From assembly GCA_001695595.3 (NCBI GenBank), contig MBPM02000043.1, positions 434,001 to 498,000 of the forward strand: a stretch of 64,000 bases of DNA, given 5' to 3'. The notes under the pieces are model-generated. The model had not been told where the DNA came from. It searched no databases and worked only from the letters and a program-made list of their open reading frames with translations. The DNA comes from Plasmopara viticola (lineage: Eukaryota > Oomycota > Peronosporomycetes > Peronosporales > Peronosporaceae). This document shows, piece by piece, positions 11,386 to 21,025 of this stretch. A program made the translations under genes and the position numbers. Each line of letters begins with the position of its first letter. Positions within the stretch are counted from its first letter, which is position 1.

Positions 11386-12553
11386 ACTTATGCCAATCCC
11401 AATACCTGGGCAATGCTGGCATGTTGTGTCAATGGATTTTATAACTGGAATACCTGTTTCAAATGGTTTTGATGCCATTTTAAATGTTGTCGACAAATTG
11501 TCAAAACGTACCAAGTACGCTGCAGTGCATGCGAAGGATGATGCATCTGCAACAGCCAAAGCATTCTTTGAAGCTGTAGTTCGACACCATGGATTACCTG
11601 GAGGTATCATCAGCGACAGAGATAGCAAGTTCACTTAATCATTTTGGAAGTCTCTGATGACAATCATGGGTGTTCGACTTAGTATGACAACAGCACATCG
11701 TGCTCAAGCCAATGGACAAACGGAACGACAAAACTTAGTCATTGAAGATGCACTTAGATGTATGGTGTCCTATCACGGAACAGATTGGGCAAATTGCTAA
11801 GGCACCATCTAATATGCTCATCTAACACTTGTCAGTGCATCTACTGGATATTCTCCATTTGAGATAGACACCGGAAGAAAAGAACGTTCTCCTTGGCAAA
11901 AAGGAATAAGTGGTAACGATTCGAAAGTGAAAATTGATATTCAGGCTAAAGAGTTCGTGGAAAAGAGACAAAAGATAATTGAACAAGTACGAAAGATTCT
12001 ACTAAAAGCTCAAGCAACTCAGAAGCAATATTATGATCAGAAACGTAGAGTACATCAAGTTGAGTTTCAAGTTGGAGATCTAGTTATGCTAGATACTCGA
12101 AGAATCTCTCTAAGACATGCTGCCAAAGATATGGAAAATAAACGAGCGAAATTTGCAGCAAGAAAAGTTGGGCCATATAAAATCATCAAGATGATAAATC
12201 CCAATGTGGCAAAACTCAAGTTGCCACCAAGCATGAAGAGAATCAATCCAACCTTCAATGTCGATGTATTGTCGAAGTACGAGCCAACACCAGACAAGTT
12301 CCTTAGTCGTCCTATCCCCAAAGCGTCGAAGTTTGTGGACAATGACTCATCGGATCAGCTACAAATCATTCAACGTGTTCTGAAGAAGAGACAATTTAAT
12401 CGCCAACCCGAATGGCTTGTCCAGTGGCATGGTGAAACAGAAGAAGAAGCTAGCTGGGAAAAAGAAAAAGATATTCGACGCGTAGCTCATTGGAATGATC
12501 TCGTTGCCGACTTTCAACAGCGACAACGAGAGATTAAATCGGGGAGGATGTAA
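11386..12553 (+). pseudogene. pol: Integrase core and C-terminal chromodomain
   Basis: The DDE core is visible: the first Asp in VVSMDFITG (about 11415-11441), the second in ISDRDSKF (about 11608-11632), and the Glu in ANGQTERQNL (about 11709-11738). A TAA at 11636-11638 breaks the core, and further damage lies at 11800-11830. An uninterrupted frame from 11927 holds the integrase C-terminal region and the GPYKI fold. A chromodomain follows at about residues 145-200 (QPEWLVQWHGETEEEASWE). Its final stop TAA lies inside the first bases of the right LTR, after a GGGGAGGA purine tract. The chromodomain would tether integration to modified chromatin. Confidence 0.85.
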
Positions 12554-12860
12554 GGAACCACACTCACATGTTCTAGAACCATTCTAGAATGTCAGTGAGC
12601 GTAGGTTACAAACATCCTACATGTTTTCGATAATAAAACTTAACCCACGTTCAAGGAGAGATTATACATATATTCATATTAGTTAATAGAAAAGGCGACG
12701 TACTAGGAGGAGTGACTTACATGAGAAAAACAGTAGGAAGAAGGTGGATAGGTTACATATCAGTCTAAGAAATAATATCACTTTTTTAGTTCGCCACGAA
12801 TCTTTAAGTCAACCTTCAACCTACAGTCCAACACCGCCGTCCAACACCCAGATCCTCACA
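12549..12860 (+). repeat. Right LTR of gypsy element
   Basis: The LTR is 312 bases, TGTAAGGAACC to CCTCACA, preceded by the polypurine tract GGGGAGGA and followed by the target duplication TCCGT (12861-12865). It is the same length as the left LTR, with about eleven differences. Confidence 0.93.
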
Positions 12861-13006
12861 TCCGTCCCGATCGCGTCAAGATTGACGAACGTTTTACAGA
12901 ATCGGCATTCAGCTTATATATGTATTACATGTCGACTAGAGGGGAAGATTTTGGAAAGAAGCGGGAGGTTTATTGCCCGCAGAATTTAGCTGATGCATAC
13001 AAGTAA
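12861..13006 (+). pseudogene. Effector copy A, 3' end after the gypsy insertion
   Basis: Directly after the right LTR the frame left open at 6985 continues as about 47 codons to a TAA at 13004-13006. It matches the last part of paralogs B and C: the F..Y...STR..(D/Y)FGKK pattern followed by V-x-x-P-A/Q. A one-base deletion just before the ancestral stop (in the run GTTTATTGCCCGC compared with GTTTCATTGCCCGC in B) shifts the last codons. The frame therefore passes the old TGA and ends slightly later. Removing the element mentally would rejoin the two parts without loss, as expected for a clean insertion. Confidence 0.85.
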
Positions 13007-13560
13007 ATACATTTCACTTGCTTTATCATCTTATAATGAATTAGAGATACATTACAATTCCTTCTTATCTACCTTATCATTACAAGCACTTTCAAACGAA
13101 GCATTATATCAAGTATTGCTCGATCGCGACGGCATACGTGCCATGATAATAGCACTTTTGTCGTCGACGTTTATAAGTCTCGCCGTGACTTTATTTTACC
13201 ATGTGCCATCTATACCATGAAGATCGTGACGGGTCTCAAGTACTAAGCTAGCGCTGTGCGTAGCTATCCATATACACGCACGCGACAACGAGCTTTGCCA
13301 TTAGCGTAAGGCCACATCGTACGTGCAAGACGTCGCGACCCACAAGGGGACCTTGTCAATATAATGTCAAGTATTTGAAGCCATACAGCCTTGATCAAGC
13401 GCATCATTTTAGCTGTGTCACTAGCATTAATCTAAATGCGGCACTAATGCATTGCGGATTCTATTCATACTTGTAATGTATTCGTTGTCGTAATTATTAT
13501 ATCACGATGGATAGCATGTCAGAAAATTTCAGACCATTTAGAACATTTGCTTTCGGGATG
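13007..13560 (-). repeat. Downstream effector flank (block delta), inverted copy
   Basis: Around 13380-13440, GCCATACAGCCTTG and TCACTAGCATTAATC are the reverse complement of the effector 3'-flank block seen at 33930-34000 and 57040-57130. GACCTTGTCAATATAATGTC at about 13350 is the counterpart of the strand-reversed text at 57120-57150. This shows that the downstream flank was inverted together with gene A. No gene is seen. Confidence 0.55.
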
Positions 13561-14118
13561 CCATGCTACTTCTTGATTGCTAGCTCTGCATTTGTCTCGC
13601 AGAAGGCGTGATTCCAGCTTGTCCCTTGCTAGACAAGCACAAATTACGCCAATATGCTAAACTCGCTAGATTCTAAAGCGTGTTGTGATATCTTCCGATG
13701 CGTGCCTCGTAAATGGTAGAGTAAATTCCCGTTTTTACAATGCATCTATCACCTACTTGCCAACAGTCGAGCGCGTACGGCAGCCATTAAGTGGGCGACT
13801 AATTATAGTGACCAGCGTTGAAATCCAAAACATCAGACCTGAGAAATACACTACTATTAGCGTAAGCTAAAACAGAAAATTAAGCTGTGAAAGAAAAGTA
13901 TGTTGGCGCTAAGTTGGAAATGATTGCGTATGTGTTTTAGTGTTGACTCTTTTGTGGATGACGTTTGCGGCACCCAGTAGCTTTTACAATCGAATCTCGT
14001 TGAGAAATCATCAGGACTGGAAGACCGCACTACGAAAGGGCAATGGTGCAATTATATTTAGTGGTGAATTGACGTAATCACATCTTTACATCTCACAAGA
14101 ATTTTATTTGTTTAGGAT
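13560..14118. other. Stretch without a recognisable gene
   Basis: Only short, uninformative open frames are present on either strand (for example 61 codons at 13685-13870), and I recognise no domain. It lies between the inverted unit A and a local tandem duplication. Confidence 0.4.
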
Positions 14119-15662
14119 ATCTGACTACTTGATAGCTGCAAATACTTTTGCGGATGCGAGAGCGAGAGATTGCGTGTCAATACGATGTCACATGGAAAGT
14201 TGTTGCTGTATTGTACTTTGATAGAGTTTACCCTGATTATTCTTTGGGTGTTCAGTGCTTCCAATAATGTCTAGACTGTCTGGTGAATAAAAGAAATCAG
14301 CCTCATCGTGAGTCGAGCATACATATAACAGAAAGTTGGAGCTGGTGATATGTTTCAAGCTTTCCTTGCTCTAGGGTGCTAAAAACATTAGCTACGTCTT
14401 CAAAGCTTGTGATGAAGCAGGTTGACATTTCAGAGTCAAAGCTTAAAAACCAATAGAAGGAAGTGGAAAAACTTCGTAGCCAAGTTGGTCAAGCCCATCG
14501 CATCTTTTTGAATGCTAAGAGCTAAAAATGTCAGGGATGCTTAAGTGGAAATCCCTTTCCACACAGTACTTTGTGATGTTACTTTGTACATCAGGTCTGT
14601 AGATAAAAAAATCATCTGCCAGTCTAGGATCATTATTCAGGAAAATGGCTTCGAAGTACAACACGCGAAGTCATGTCAGAATATTCTGGTAGATATTAAT
14701 GTCACTCGATTTGTTCGTCTTCAATGTGTGTGATGCAGATGAACGCCGATGAGTCCATCGGTGTGGGATGCACAAACTCTAAAGATCACTGTGTACCTCG
14801 TCGTACGTGACAGTGTTGCGTACGGCAAACAAAATGCAAAAACATCGAAAAAAATATAAAACTTGAAGGCATGTCTGCTGCAATACAATGCAATACAATC
14901 TGACTACTTGACAGCTGCAAATACTTTTGCGAGTGCGAGAGCGAGAGATTGCGTGTCAATACGATGTTACATGGAAAGTTGTTGCTGTATTGTTCTTTGC
15001 TAGAGTTTACCCTGATTGTTCTTTGGGTGTTCAGTGCTTCCAACAATGTCTGGACTGTTCGGTAAATAAGAGAAATCAGCCTCATCGTGAGTCGAGCATA
15101 CATATAACAGAAAGTTGAAGCTGGTGTTATGTTTCAAGCTTTCCTTGCTTCAGGGTGCTAAAAATATTAGCTACGTCTTCAAAGCTTGTGGTGAAGCAGG
15201 TTGACATTTCAGAGTCAAAGCTTAAAAATCAATAGAAGGAAGTGGAAAAACTTTGTAGCCAAGTTGGTCCAGCTCATCGCGTCTATTTGAATGCTAAGAG
15301 CTAAAAATAGGTGTCAGGGATGCTTAAGTGAAAATTTCTTTCCACACAGTACTTTGTGATGTTGTTTTGTACATCAGGTCTGTAGATAAAAAAATCATCT
15401 GCCAGTCTAGGATCATTATTCAGAAAAATGGCTTCAAAGTACAACACGCGAAGTCATGTCAGAATATTCTGGTAGATATTAATGTCACTCGATTGGTTCA
15501 TCTTTAATGTGTGTGATGCAGATGAACGCCGATGAGTCCGTCGGTGTGGGATGCACAAACTGTAAAGATTACTGTGTACCTCGTCGTATGTGACAGTGTT
15601 GCGTACGGGAAACAGAATGCAAAAGCATCGAATAAGATATAAAACTTGAAGGTATGTCTGCT
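14119..15662. repeat. Two-copy tandem duplication, period about 779 bp
   Basis: Copy 1 runs about 14119-14880 and copy 2 about 14898-15662. Both start near CTGACTACTTGA.AGCTGCAA and end AACTTGAAGG.ATGTCTGCTG, and are roughly nine-tenths identical by eye. Between them is a short CAATACAATGCAATACAAT tract. Plus-strand translation gives interrupted frames in both copies: a Glu/Lys/Ser-rich stretch (VEKL.SQVG.AHR) and, near the end, a Cys-rich stretch (CTNCKDYC...QCC). An ancestral Cys-rich protein gene is possible but I cannot name it. Confidence 0.8.
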
Positions 15663-15856
15663 GTCTATCTTACTTTAATGGATGTTGTTCTTGCGGCGAC
15701 ATATAAATAGGAAACCTAGCCAGAAAGAAGGTTCAATTTCTTGTTTACGCTTCAAATTACTCGACTCGCAGCTAAACCAATGAGAAAAAGCTTAACCAAT
15801 GCCTTCTTTTTCACAAATAAAGCATAGGTACTGGCTAAGCATCAGCCAACACGTAG

Positions 15857-16740
15857 TCACTCTAGCTCTTTCCCACATTCAAACTCAAGTTTCATTTGAC
15901 TCACTGCCTTCATGAAATCCGACATTGAGGTCTCATTCTTCTCGTACGCGGAACGAGGTAGGAAACAAGTAGCATTGGCTTGCCACTTTGGAATCCCAAT
16001 GAATCTATCGCCCGAGTTTAAATATTGCAAGATGGTGTAACAACGAGAATGACCTTCAACGCCAAAGTCGGTTCGAAAAAGATTCCAGTAGTCGAGCACG
16101 TTACCGAGACGATCTTGTTGGTATTAGCACATGACTATCTCCATTTGTTCCTTGGCCGCTGTCTCACAGTACCCAACAGTTCGAGCTGTTTCATACACCG
16201 CAATGTTCCAGCGCTTGACTTGTCTATCGTAAGCACATCCTGGCTCAAGAATTGGATAGAGATGATCCATCTTGCCTTGTCCTTTCACGTGACATTCATT
16301 GGCTAACAATGACGCGGCTGCAGACACTCGAGTAGGTGCCCAGTATTTTGTGAGAAAAAGTCGAGAGCCAGCACTCATTGTATACGTATACTTATAATTT
16401 CCAAGATCTTTGGCGTTAACGTAATCAACATAGGTCGTCGGCAAATCTTTAATAACCCGGTAGAGGATATGCTTGGGATCTTGCCAGACATTGACAACCG
16501 TCTTTTCCTCAAATACTAATGTTGGCTTTCGTCGAGGTGTTATCTGAAGTTCGTTTCGTGCAAGTTTGAATCCAAAGCGAGTCATTTCGCTTTGCGCTGG
16601 TCGAAAGCAAGATATTGTCACCACCCACCTGACATTTAAGGTGGACAATTTGCAACAAATCGATCAGTGAAACAGTAGAAGAATCAAAGTACGCCATGAC
16701 ATCTTCAAGGGTGCTATAAATCGTGTACAGTACATTGCAC
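15857..16740 (-). pseudogene. Decayed START-like lipid-binding-domain gene fragment
   Basis: On the minus strand, the stretch STLEDVMAYFDSST near 16690-16720 is followed by a block ending NILLST, then after a frameshift near 16610 by FGFKLARNELQITPRRKP. Another shift near 16110 leads into a final frame of 80 codons ending at 15857. The spacing and phrases resemble the START-like domain proteins that are numerous in oomycetes, where the domain binds lipids. At least two frameshifts and no proper start show it is dead. The family assignment rests on recalled sequence style only and should be treated as tentative. Confidence 0.45.
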
Positions 16741-16847
16741 TCCTTGTCAGACGATCAAATCACCGAATTTTAAATAAGTACACTCCTTACTTTGCACCCC
16801 ACGCTCGACTGGAAGATGTAGATTGGGACGCTTTTCACATTAGTGCC

Positions 16848-17207
16848 GGCGATGTCAAATCGTCAAAGAAGCGCGCCTGAACATGCCGCTCGAGCAGATC
16901 GTGGACAATACTATGATTGCGATAAACAGCTGTGCTAATATTGTTCCAAAGGCATGGAACGGCGTGCAGTCAATCAGTTTAAAGCTTGCGGAATCGGTGG
17001 CGCTACCTGTATACAATGAGTTGGCCTTGCTCGCCAAACTACCACCAGTTGGCAAGACTGCCAATTGGAAAAAGAGCGGAATTTCTTGCGGTAGCTGAAA
17101 ATAAAGAGGCAAATGCAGCAACCACAAAGCTGCGGAAGAAGTCATCAAAAAAGGCGACGGTTTTGAAGGTTAAGAAGTCGAAGGTAGACAATGACTTGAT
17201 AGAATAG
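16848..17207 (+). pseudogene. Fragment of a ribosomal L1-domain protein (Utp30/RSL1D1/Cic1-like)
   Basis: Plus-strand translation gives IVKEARLNMPLEQIVDN, then a segment with NIVPKAWNGVQSISLKL and ESVALPVYNEL. A frameshift near 17070 leads into GKRAEFLAVAENKEANA and a Lys-rich tail ending KKSKVDNDLIE. The order fits the C-terminal half of a nucleolar ribosomal-L1-domain protein involved in ribosome assembly: second half of the L1 fold, NSVALP-type strand, then a basic tail. The N-terminal half is absent, and one frameshift breaks the rest. It looks like a host-gene fragment copied or left behind in the repeat-rich region. Confidence 0.55.
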
Positions 17208-17269
17208 GTTGCTCAGAAGCAGAGCGAGAAGACGATGAAAGAAAGACGACTTGAATGAAGAAAAAAAGG

Positions 17270-18480
17270 GTCAGCAAAACCTTCTTTTTTTGACGTCAGG
17301 GCATCTTTGGAGGGAGGTTTTCGCCAGTTCGCCAACCAATATACAAATTTGTAACGAAATTTTTTCTACCTGTAAATAAGAGCTATAAAGAGGATTATTG
17401 TTCAATTTGCCTAGCATCTATACATATATATACCATCGTGTATACACGCTCTCACTCTTTATCAGTGACTTGTTCCAACAGTCTAAGATTAGACACTACC
17501 ATGTTACGTATAAAATATTAATAAAAAATGATACATACTTGGTACTTGATTCGTTTCCAGCCAGCATTGCAAACAGAAGTAGACAGAACAGCGAAGAATA
17601 TACGCTCGTGCCAAATAAATACTACGCACATTTGATGCAATTAATAGCATATCTTTAAAAAGATAAATATAAAGCGAGATTTTATGTGACAGCTGGCCTC
17701 TCGTCATGGGCTCCATATGTCATATATACCAATATGCACCATACTTTTCAATTTACCTTCTCCTGCGCACTCACTCAGACAACATTTGTTCATTCGCGCA
17801 AGCCCCGTTTGTTTGTTGTCCTTTGCTCCGAGCGTCATGCTGCGGTCCCAACTCTTTTACAACGTCTCCTTTGCTTCCGCGCCTTTCCGCCCCCTGCCAC
17901 TGTAGCTCGCTGGACTACTTGCCTTCGATGACAAGTCGTCGTCACTTTTGCTTCAACTATTTGATATCCTATCGCGCATCGTCTACTTACTCCTTTGATA
18001 TATTCTGATATTCACTGCCTAATGTGGTCCGGTGGAGTACTTCTTAGCAATGAATTGCACTTATAGTAAGTCGTACATGTCGCCCAACACATCTTACAGT
18101 AGAGGCTCTCTTTGTTTGCGTGGATTCAAATTCTCCAGAGCTGACCTTGTATATCTTACTGCAGACAGCAATTCGCGCAGGACTTTATCAGTTGACCATT
18201 AAATATAATTATTGTAATGCCACGCCATGCGTCTAGCCGCTCTGAACCATCGTCAGCTACCAGGGTATTCATTGCTAGAGACTAGCGAGTTTGAAATCGC
18301 GTTTTCTAAATTTTAGATTTTCCAGCTAAATGCGCTAAAGCTGGCGGCAATTTAGGCTACCGTGGCAGAGATGCGTATGTACAATTCGTGTTCACACGCT
18401 ATTAAGTGTAAGCATCTCGCTAAAGTTCGGATTTCGAACTCATTCCAAATGCAGGATACGGATTGCGTGCTCTGCTTATG
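17270..18480. repeat. Block alpha, copy 2
   Basis: Same block as 1-960 and 29300-30540. GATGACAAGTCGTCGT lies at about 17928 and TCAGCTACCAGGGTATTCATTGC at about 18254. The open frames at 17686-18008 run in three overlapping frames and are not conserved between copies, so they are probably non-coding. Confidence 0.6.
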
Positions 18481-20085
18481 ACACTGTGTCAAAGCTTAGC
18501 CAACTATAGGTTAATGTTTCGGTACCCAACTCTTAATCATAAATTTTTTGAAGAAAAGCTCTCGCCACTTCGTTGATTTGGTCCGCCTTCCTGACAACGT
18601 AACGGAAAATCATCCTTTGGTGTTCAAATCATAGTACGCCACCGATGTTTGTCTTTCCCACATTCATGCCGAGCGGTCTGTCCTTGCCAGAGCGCAAGTA
18701 TAATTTGGACATGATATAGTGCCAGCTGTTTTTGTCCTATCGTTGCTGTGTCATCTTCGAGTAAATAAGATTCTCGTCGCCCGATGACGGCATAACAAAA
18801 CTTCGACATTATTTCGTCAGCCAACAAGCTGAACGTATTAAATTTGTAACATCACCCTCAATTCGCATCCACCAAGAATAGGCTATGCAAATTCAGCTAC
18901 CAAGTAGGATTTCGGATCCCTTATCCAAAGGTGATATCCCAGCTGTCTCGTCTGGGTCTACTTCGTGCCATCGCACATACATCCGTGAATTTTTTTCTAA
19001 TCCTTGAATGTCTTTAATATGGCTACTCTAGCGTAATTAAACCCTTTTACAATTTTACGTCCCCTCTCTAACAATTGACGTGGGAGGATCTGCCACCATG
19101 TATGAATTATGATGCAAGTGACGTTGATTCCACTCTATCGAAAATTGGCGCTAAGAAATAGTGGTTGAAAATCTCCTTTAACTGTAGCAAAACCAAACGC
19201 ACTTTAATGGGCAAAAGCACCCTATAATCGGGATGCTTTCTACGGTCATTCGGGTGCTGTTCTGAACGCTACTACAGCGCTCTGCAATGAACTTATTGCA
19301 TCGGAAGTAGTTTTCTATGGTTTAAAGATTTGGCGGTTTATCCTTATACTTTCCGTCGAAGAACGCGATAGAGCTTGTCTTGAAAGTACTCTCGTCGTAG
19401 CTTCCACGCCAGCGTACGTCGCCAAAGTAACTCAAATTGCTTTAATTTACGATGCAAGCGTCGGAAGTAGTCTACTATGGTTAAAAGATTTGACACTTTA
19501 TCCTCGAACTTTTCGTCGATGAACTCGATAGAGCTTGCCTTGAAAGTACTCTCGTCGTAGCTTTCACGCCAGCGTACATCACCAAAGTAACTCAAATTGC
19601 TTTAACTTACGATGTAAGAAACTTATAACTTTAGGTACGCCGACTCTTTTTTACTTGGCTTAGCAGACCGCCGTCCACTTGGAAATTAGCCACGATCAAA
19701 GCTCACATAGCTCTTATGATAACGGTCATGCACTGTTTCTTTTCATCTCTTATTTTTCGCTTATTCTACGGTCATTGAAATCGTCAGTGATGTCTTCATG
19801 TTGGGTCATTTCGTCTTAGACTCCCTTGTCTTGACGGGTAAAATCTGTTATGGCTTGCCCTCGATCGATGAAGTCGTGTCGCCTTCATTATATCTAACAT
19901 GAGGCGTCTTCGCTATCTAAACGCTGATCGAGTGCTTGCAAGCGCTTCTTTTTGGCAAAAAACAGCTTTCTCTGTGGAGAAGCCTCGACAGAATGATAGC
20001 TTGGTGCACCTGCTGGTTGTTGTATCTGGGATATTCCAATTGATATTATATTGGACTTACTTTCTGCCTAAATTACAGAGTTAGA
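18480..20085. repeat. Further duplicated block with a decayed reading frame and a 160-bp tandem repeat
   Basis: The first part is homologous to about 30530-31380; compare GGATCTGCCACCATGTATGA at 19086 with GGATCTGCCACGATGTATGA at 31154. The part at 19780-20030 matches about 33290-33540 and 52830-53170. At 19085-19180 a frame reads DLPPCMNYDASDVDSTL, closely paralleling DLPRCMSYNSSDINSSL at 31155-31205. That pattern suggests both are remains of one former coding exon. No intact gene is present. Confidence 0.5.
19301..19620. repeat. Two-copy direct repeat, period 160 bp
   Basis: TCGGAAGTAGT begins each copy, at 19301 and 19461. Both run through the conserved text GAAAGTACTCTCGTCGTAGC and CAAAGTAACTCAAATTGCTT. 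A minus-strand frame of 83 codons (19344-19595) spans the junction, but the period is not a multiple of three, so the copies are read in different frames. Confidence 0.85.
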
Positions 20086-20089
20086 TTTG

Positions 20090-20375
20090 GTGTTAATACA
20101 TAACTATAGGAAGAAATGAAACTAGGAAAGCATTGTAATAAATAAATCAGTATTTGATCTACATTTTTCTGCGCTTGTCTTCTTGAAACCGGAGATAAAT
20201 GACGATGGCTTTGATCGGATGATCTTACACTTATCTGCTGGTTTCCTTTGTGCAGGACCCGCTGTCCTGCATATACTGTTCCTTCTACCTCTAATTTTTG
20301 ATTATCCACTTTGGCGGGGGGCCTACAATTGCACAGCCAGTGGCTGTGATGTGGCTGTCAGCCACATCTGTTAGT
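20090..20375 (-). mobile_element. Candidate solo LTR with two short palindromes
   Basis: This 0.29-kb stretch is absent from the corresponding place in the other units. It can be bounded as TGGTGTTAATAC...GTTAGTCCTCCA, that is TG...CA ends, read best on the minus strand. Near its right end are CACAGCCAGTGGCTGTG (8-bp arms) and GATGTGGCTGTCAGCCACATC (10-bp arms), two adjacent near-perfect palindromes. No clear target duplication was found, so a solo LTR is only the best guess. Confidence 0.35.
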
Positions 20376-20399
20376 CCTCCAACCTCATTTATAAACCAC

Positions 20400-20950
20400 C
20401 TACTTAAGTCTTCATTCGGCCGATTAATAAATCTGCGGCCACAAACATGGGCGCACAGCCCAACACTTAATGTCAAAGGTCAGTTACATGCTTAAAAACT
20501 CGATGTCTGGTTCATATTGGTCGCTAACACTGTGGAAACCGTAATTTATGAGCACAGGCAATCAAATTGATTCTAGTGAAGCATTACAAAAGATGCGCTT
20601 GTTTATCGACCACCATCCCTAAAGCCCTCGTAGCAAAACTGTATGGCTTTATGTGCTTATATCGACAAGACCCTCTTGTGAGTCGCGAAGTCCTGCACAA
20701 AAGATGTGGCCTTTCGTCAGTGGCATAGCACTGAGTCGCGTGCGCGTACGTAATTCTACCACGTGCATCCATGTCAATGAATTTTCCAAAATCTAATAAA
20801 AGTTTATTTACTAAGCACAGCGCTTGCTTAGTACGTAGACCCTTCAAGATCTCTATGGCGTAAGTGACAGGTGGCAAGCAGCAAGTTTAACGCGCACACA
20901 GATTCAGTCGTTTGCCTTCGCGGTTCCGCCATTTTAAGAAATACCCTGAG
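20400..20950. repeat. Block delta (downstream flank of effector B)
   Basis: GGCCACAAACATGGGCGCAC at about 20438 and the run to GTTTATCGACCACCATC near 20600 recur at 24975-25160, 33790-33980 and 56895-57100. In each case this is downstream (3') of a minus-strand effector. It may contain shared transcription-termination sequence, but no signal can be named. Confidence 0.55.
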
Positions 20951-21025
20951 TCCTGTTTTTTCTTGCTTAAAAATATGAGGTAAACAAACGCGAAAAAAGC
21001 AAATGAAATGTATTAACTTAATGTA

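Larger units (their letters stand above)
6986..12860 (+). mobile_element. Ty3/gypsy LTR retrotransposon with chromodomain, inactive
   Basis: A complete element of 5,875 bases with two 312-bp LTRs, a TCCGT target duplication, gag, protease, reverse transcriptase, RNase H, integrase and a C-terminal chromodomain, in the usual gypsy order. The LTRs differ at about eleven positions by eye, so insertion is not recent but is much younger than the flanking duplications. The internal region carries several in-frame stops and frameshifts: TGA at 8526 and 9255, a shift near 9390 and another near 9540, damage in RNase H near 10510, and TAA at 11636. The copy is therefore non-autonomous. An unusual extra small ORF lies before gag. 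Confidence 0.93.

Noticed and set aside
6986..12860. Repeat-induced point mutation as the cause of stops in the gypsy element
   Set aside because: Some stops fit C-to-T changes, but frameshifts are equally common, the two LTRs differ by mixed changes, and RIP is not established in oomycetes.
14740..14800. CCGATGAGTCC..GG text (also near 15525) reminiscent of a hammerhead ribozyme core
   Set aside because: The essential CUGAUGA is CCGATGA here, and no GAAA core strand or cleavage-site stem could be placed. A fold was not found.
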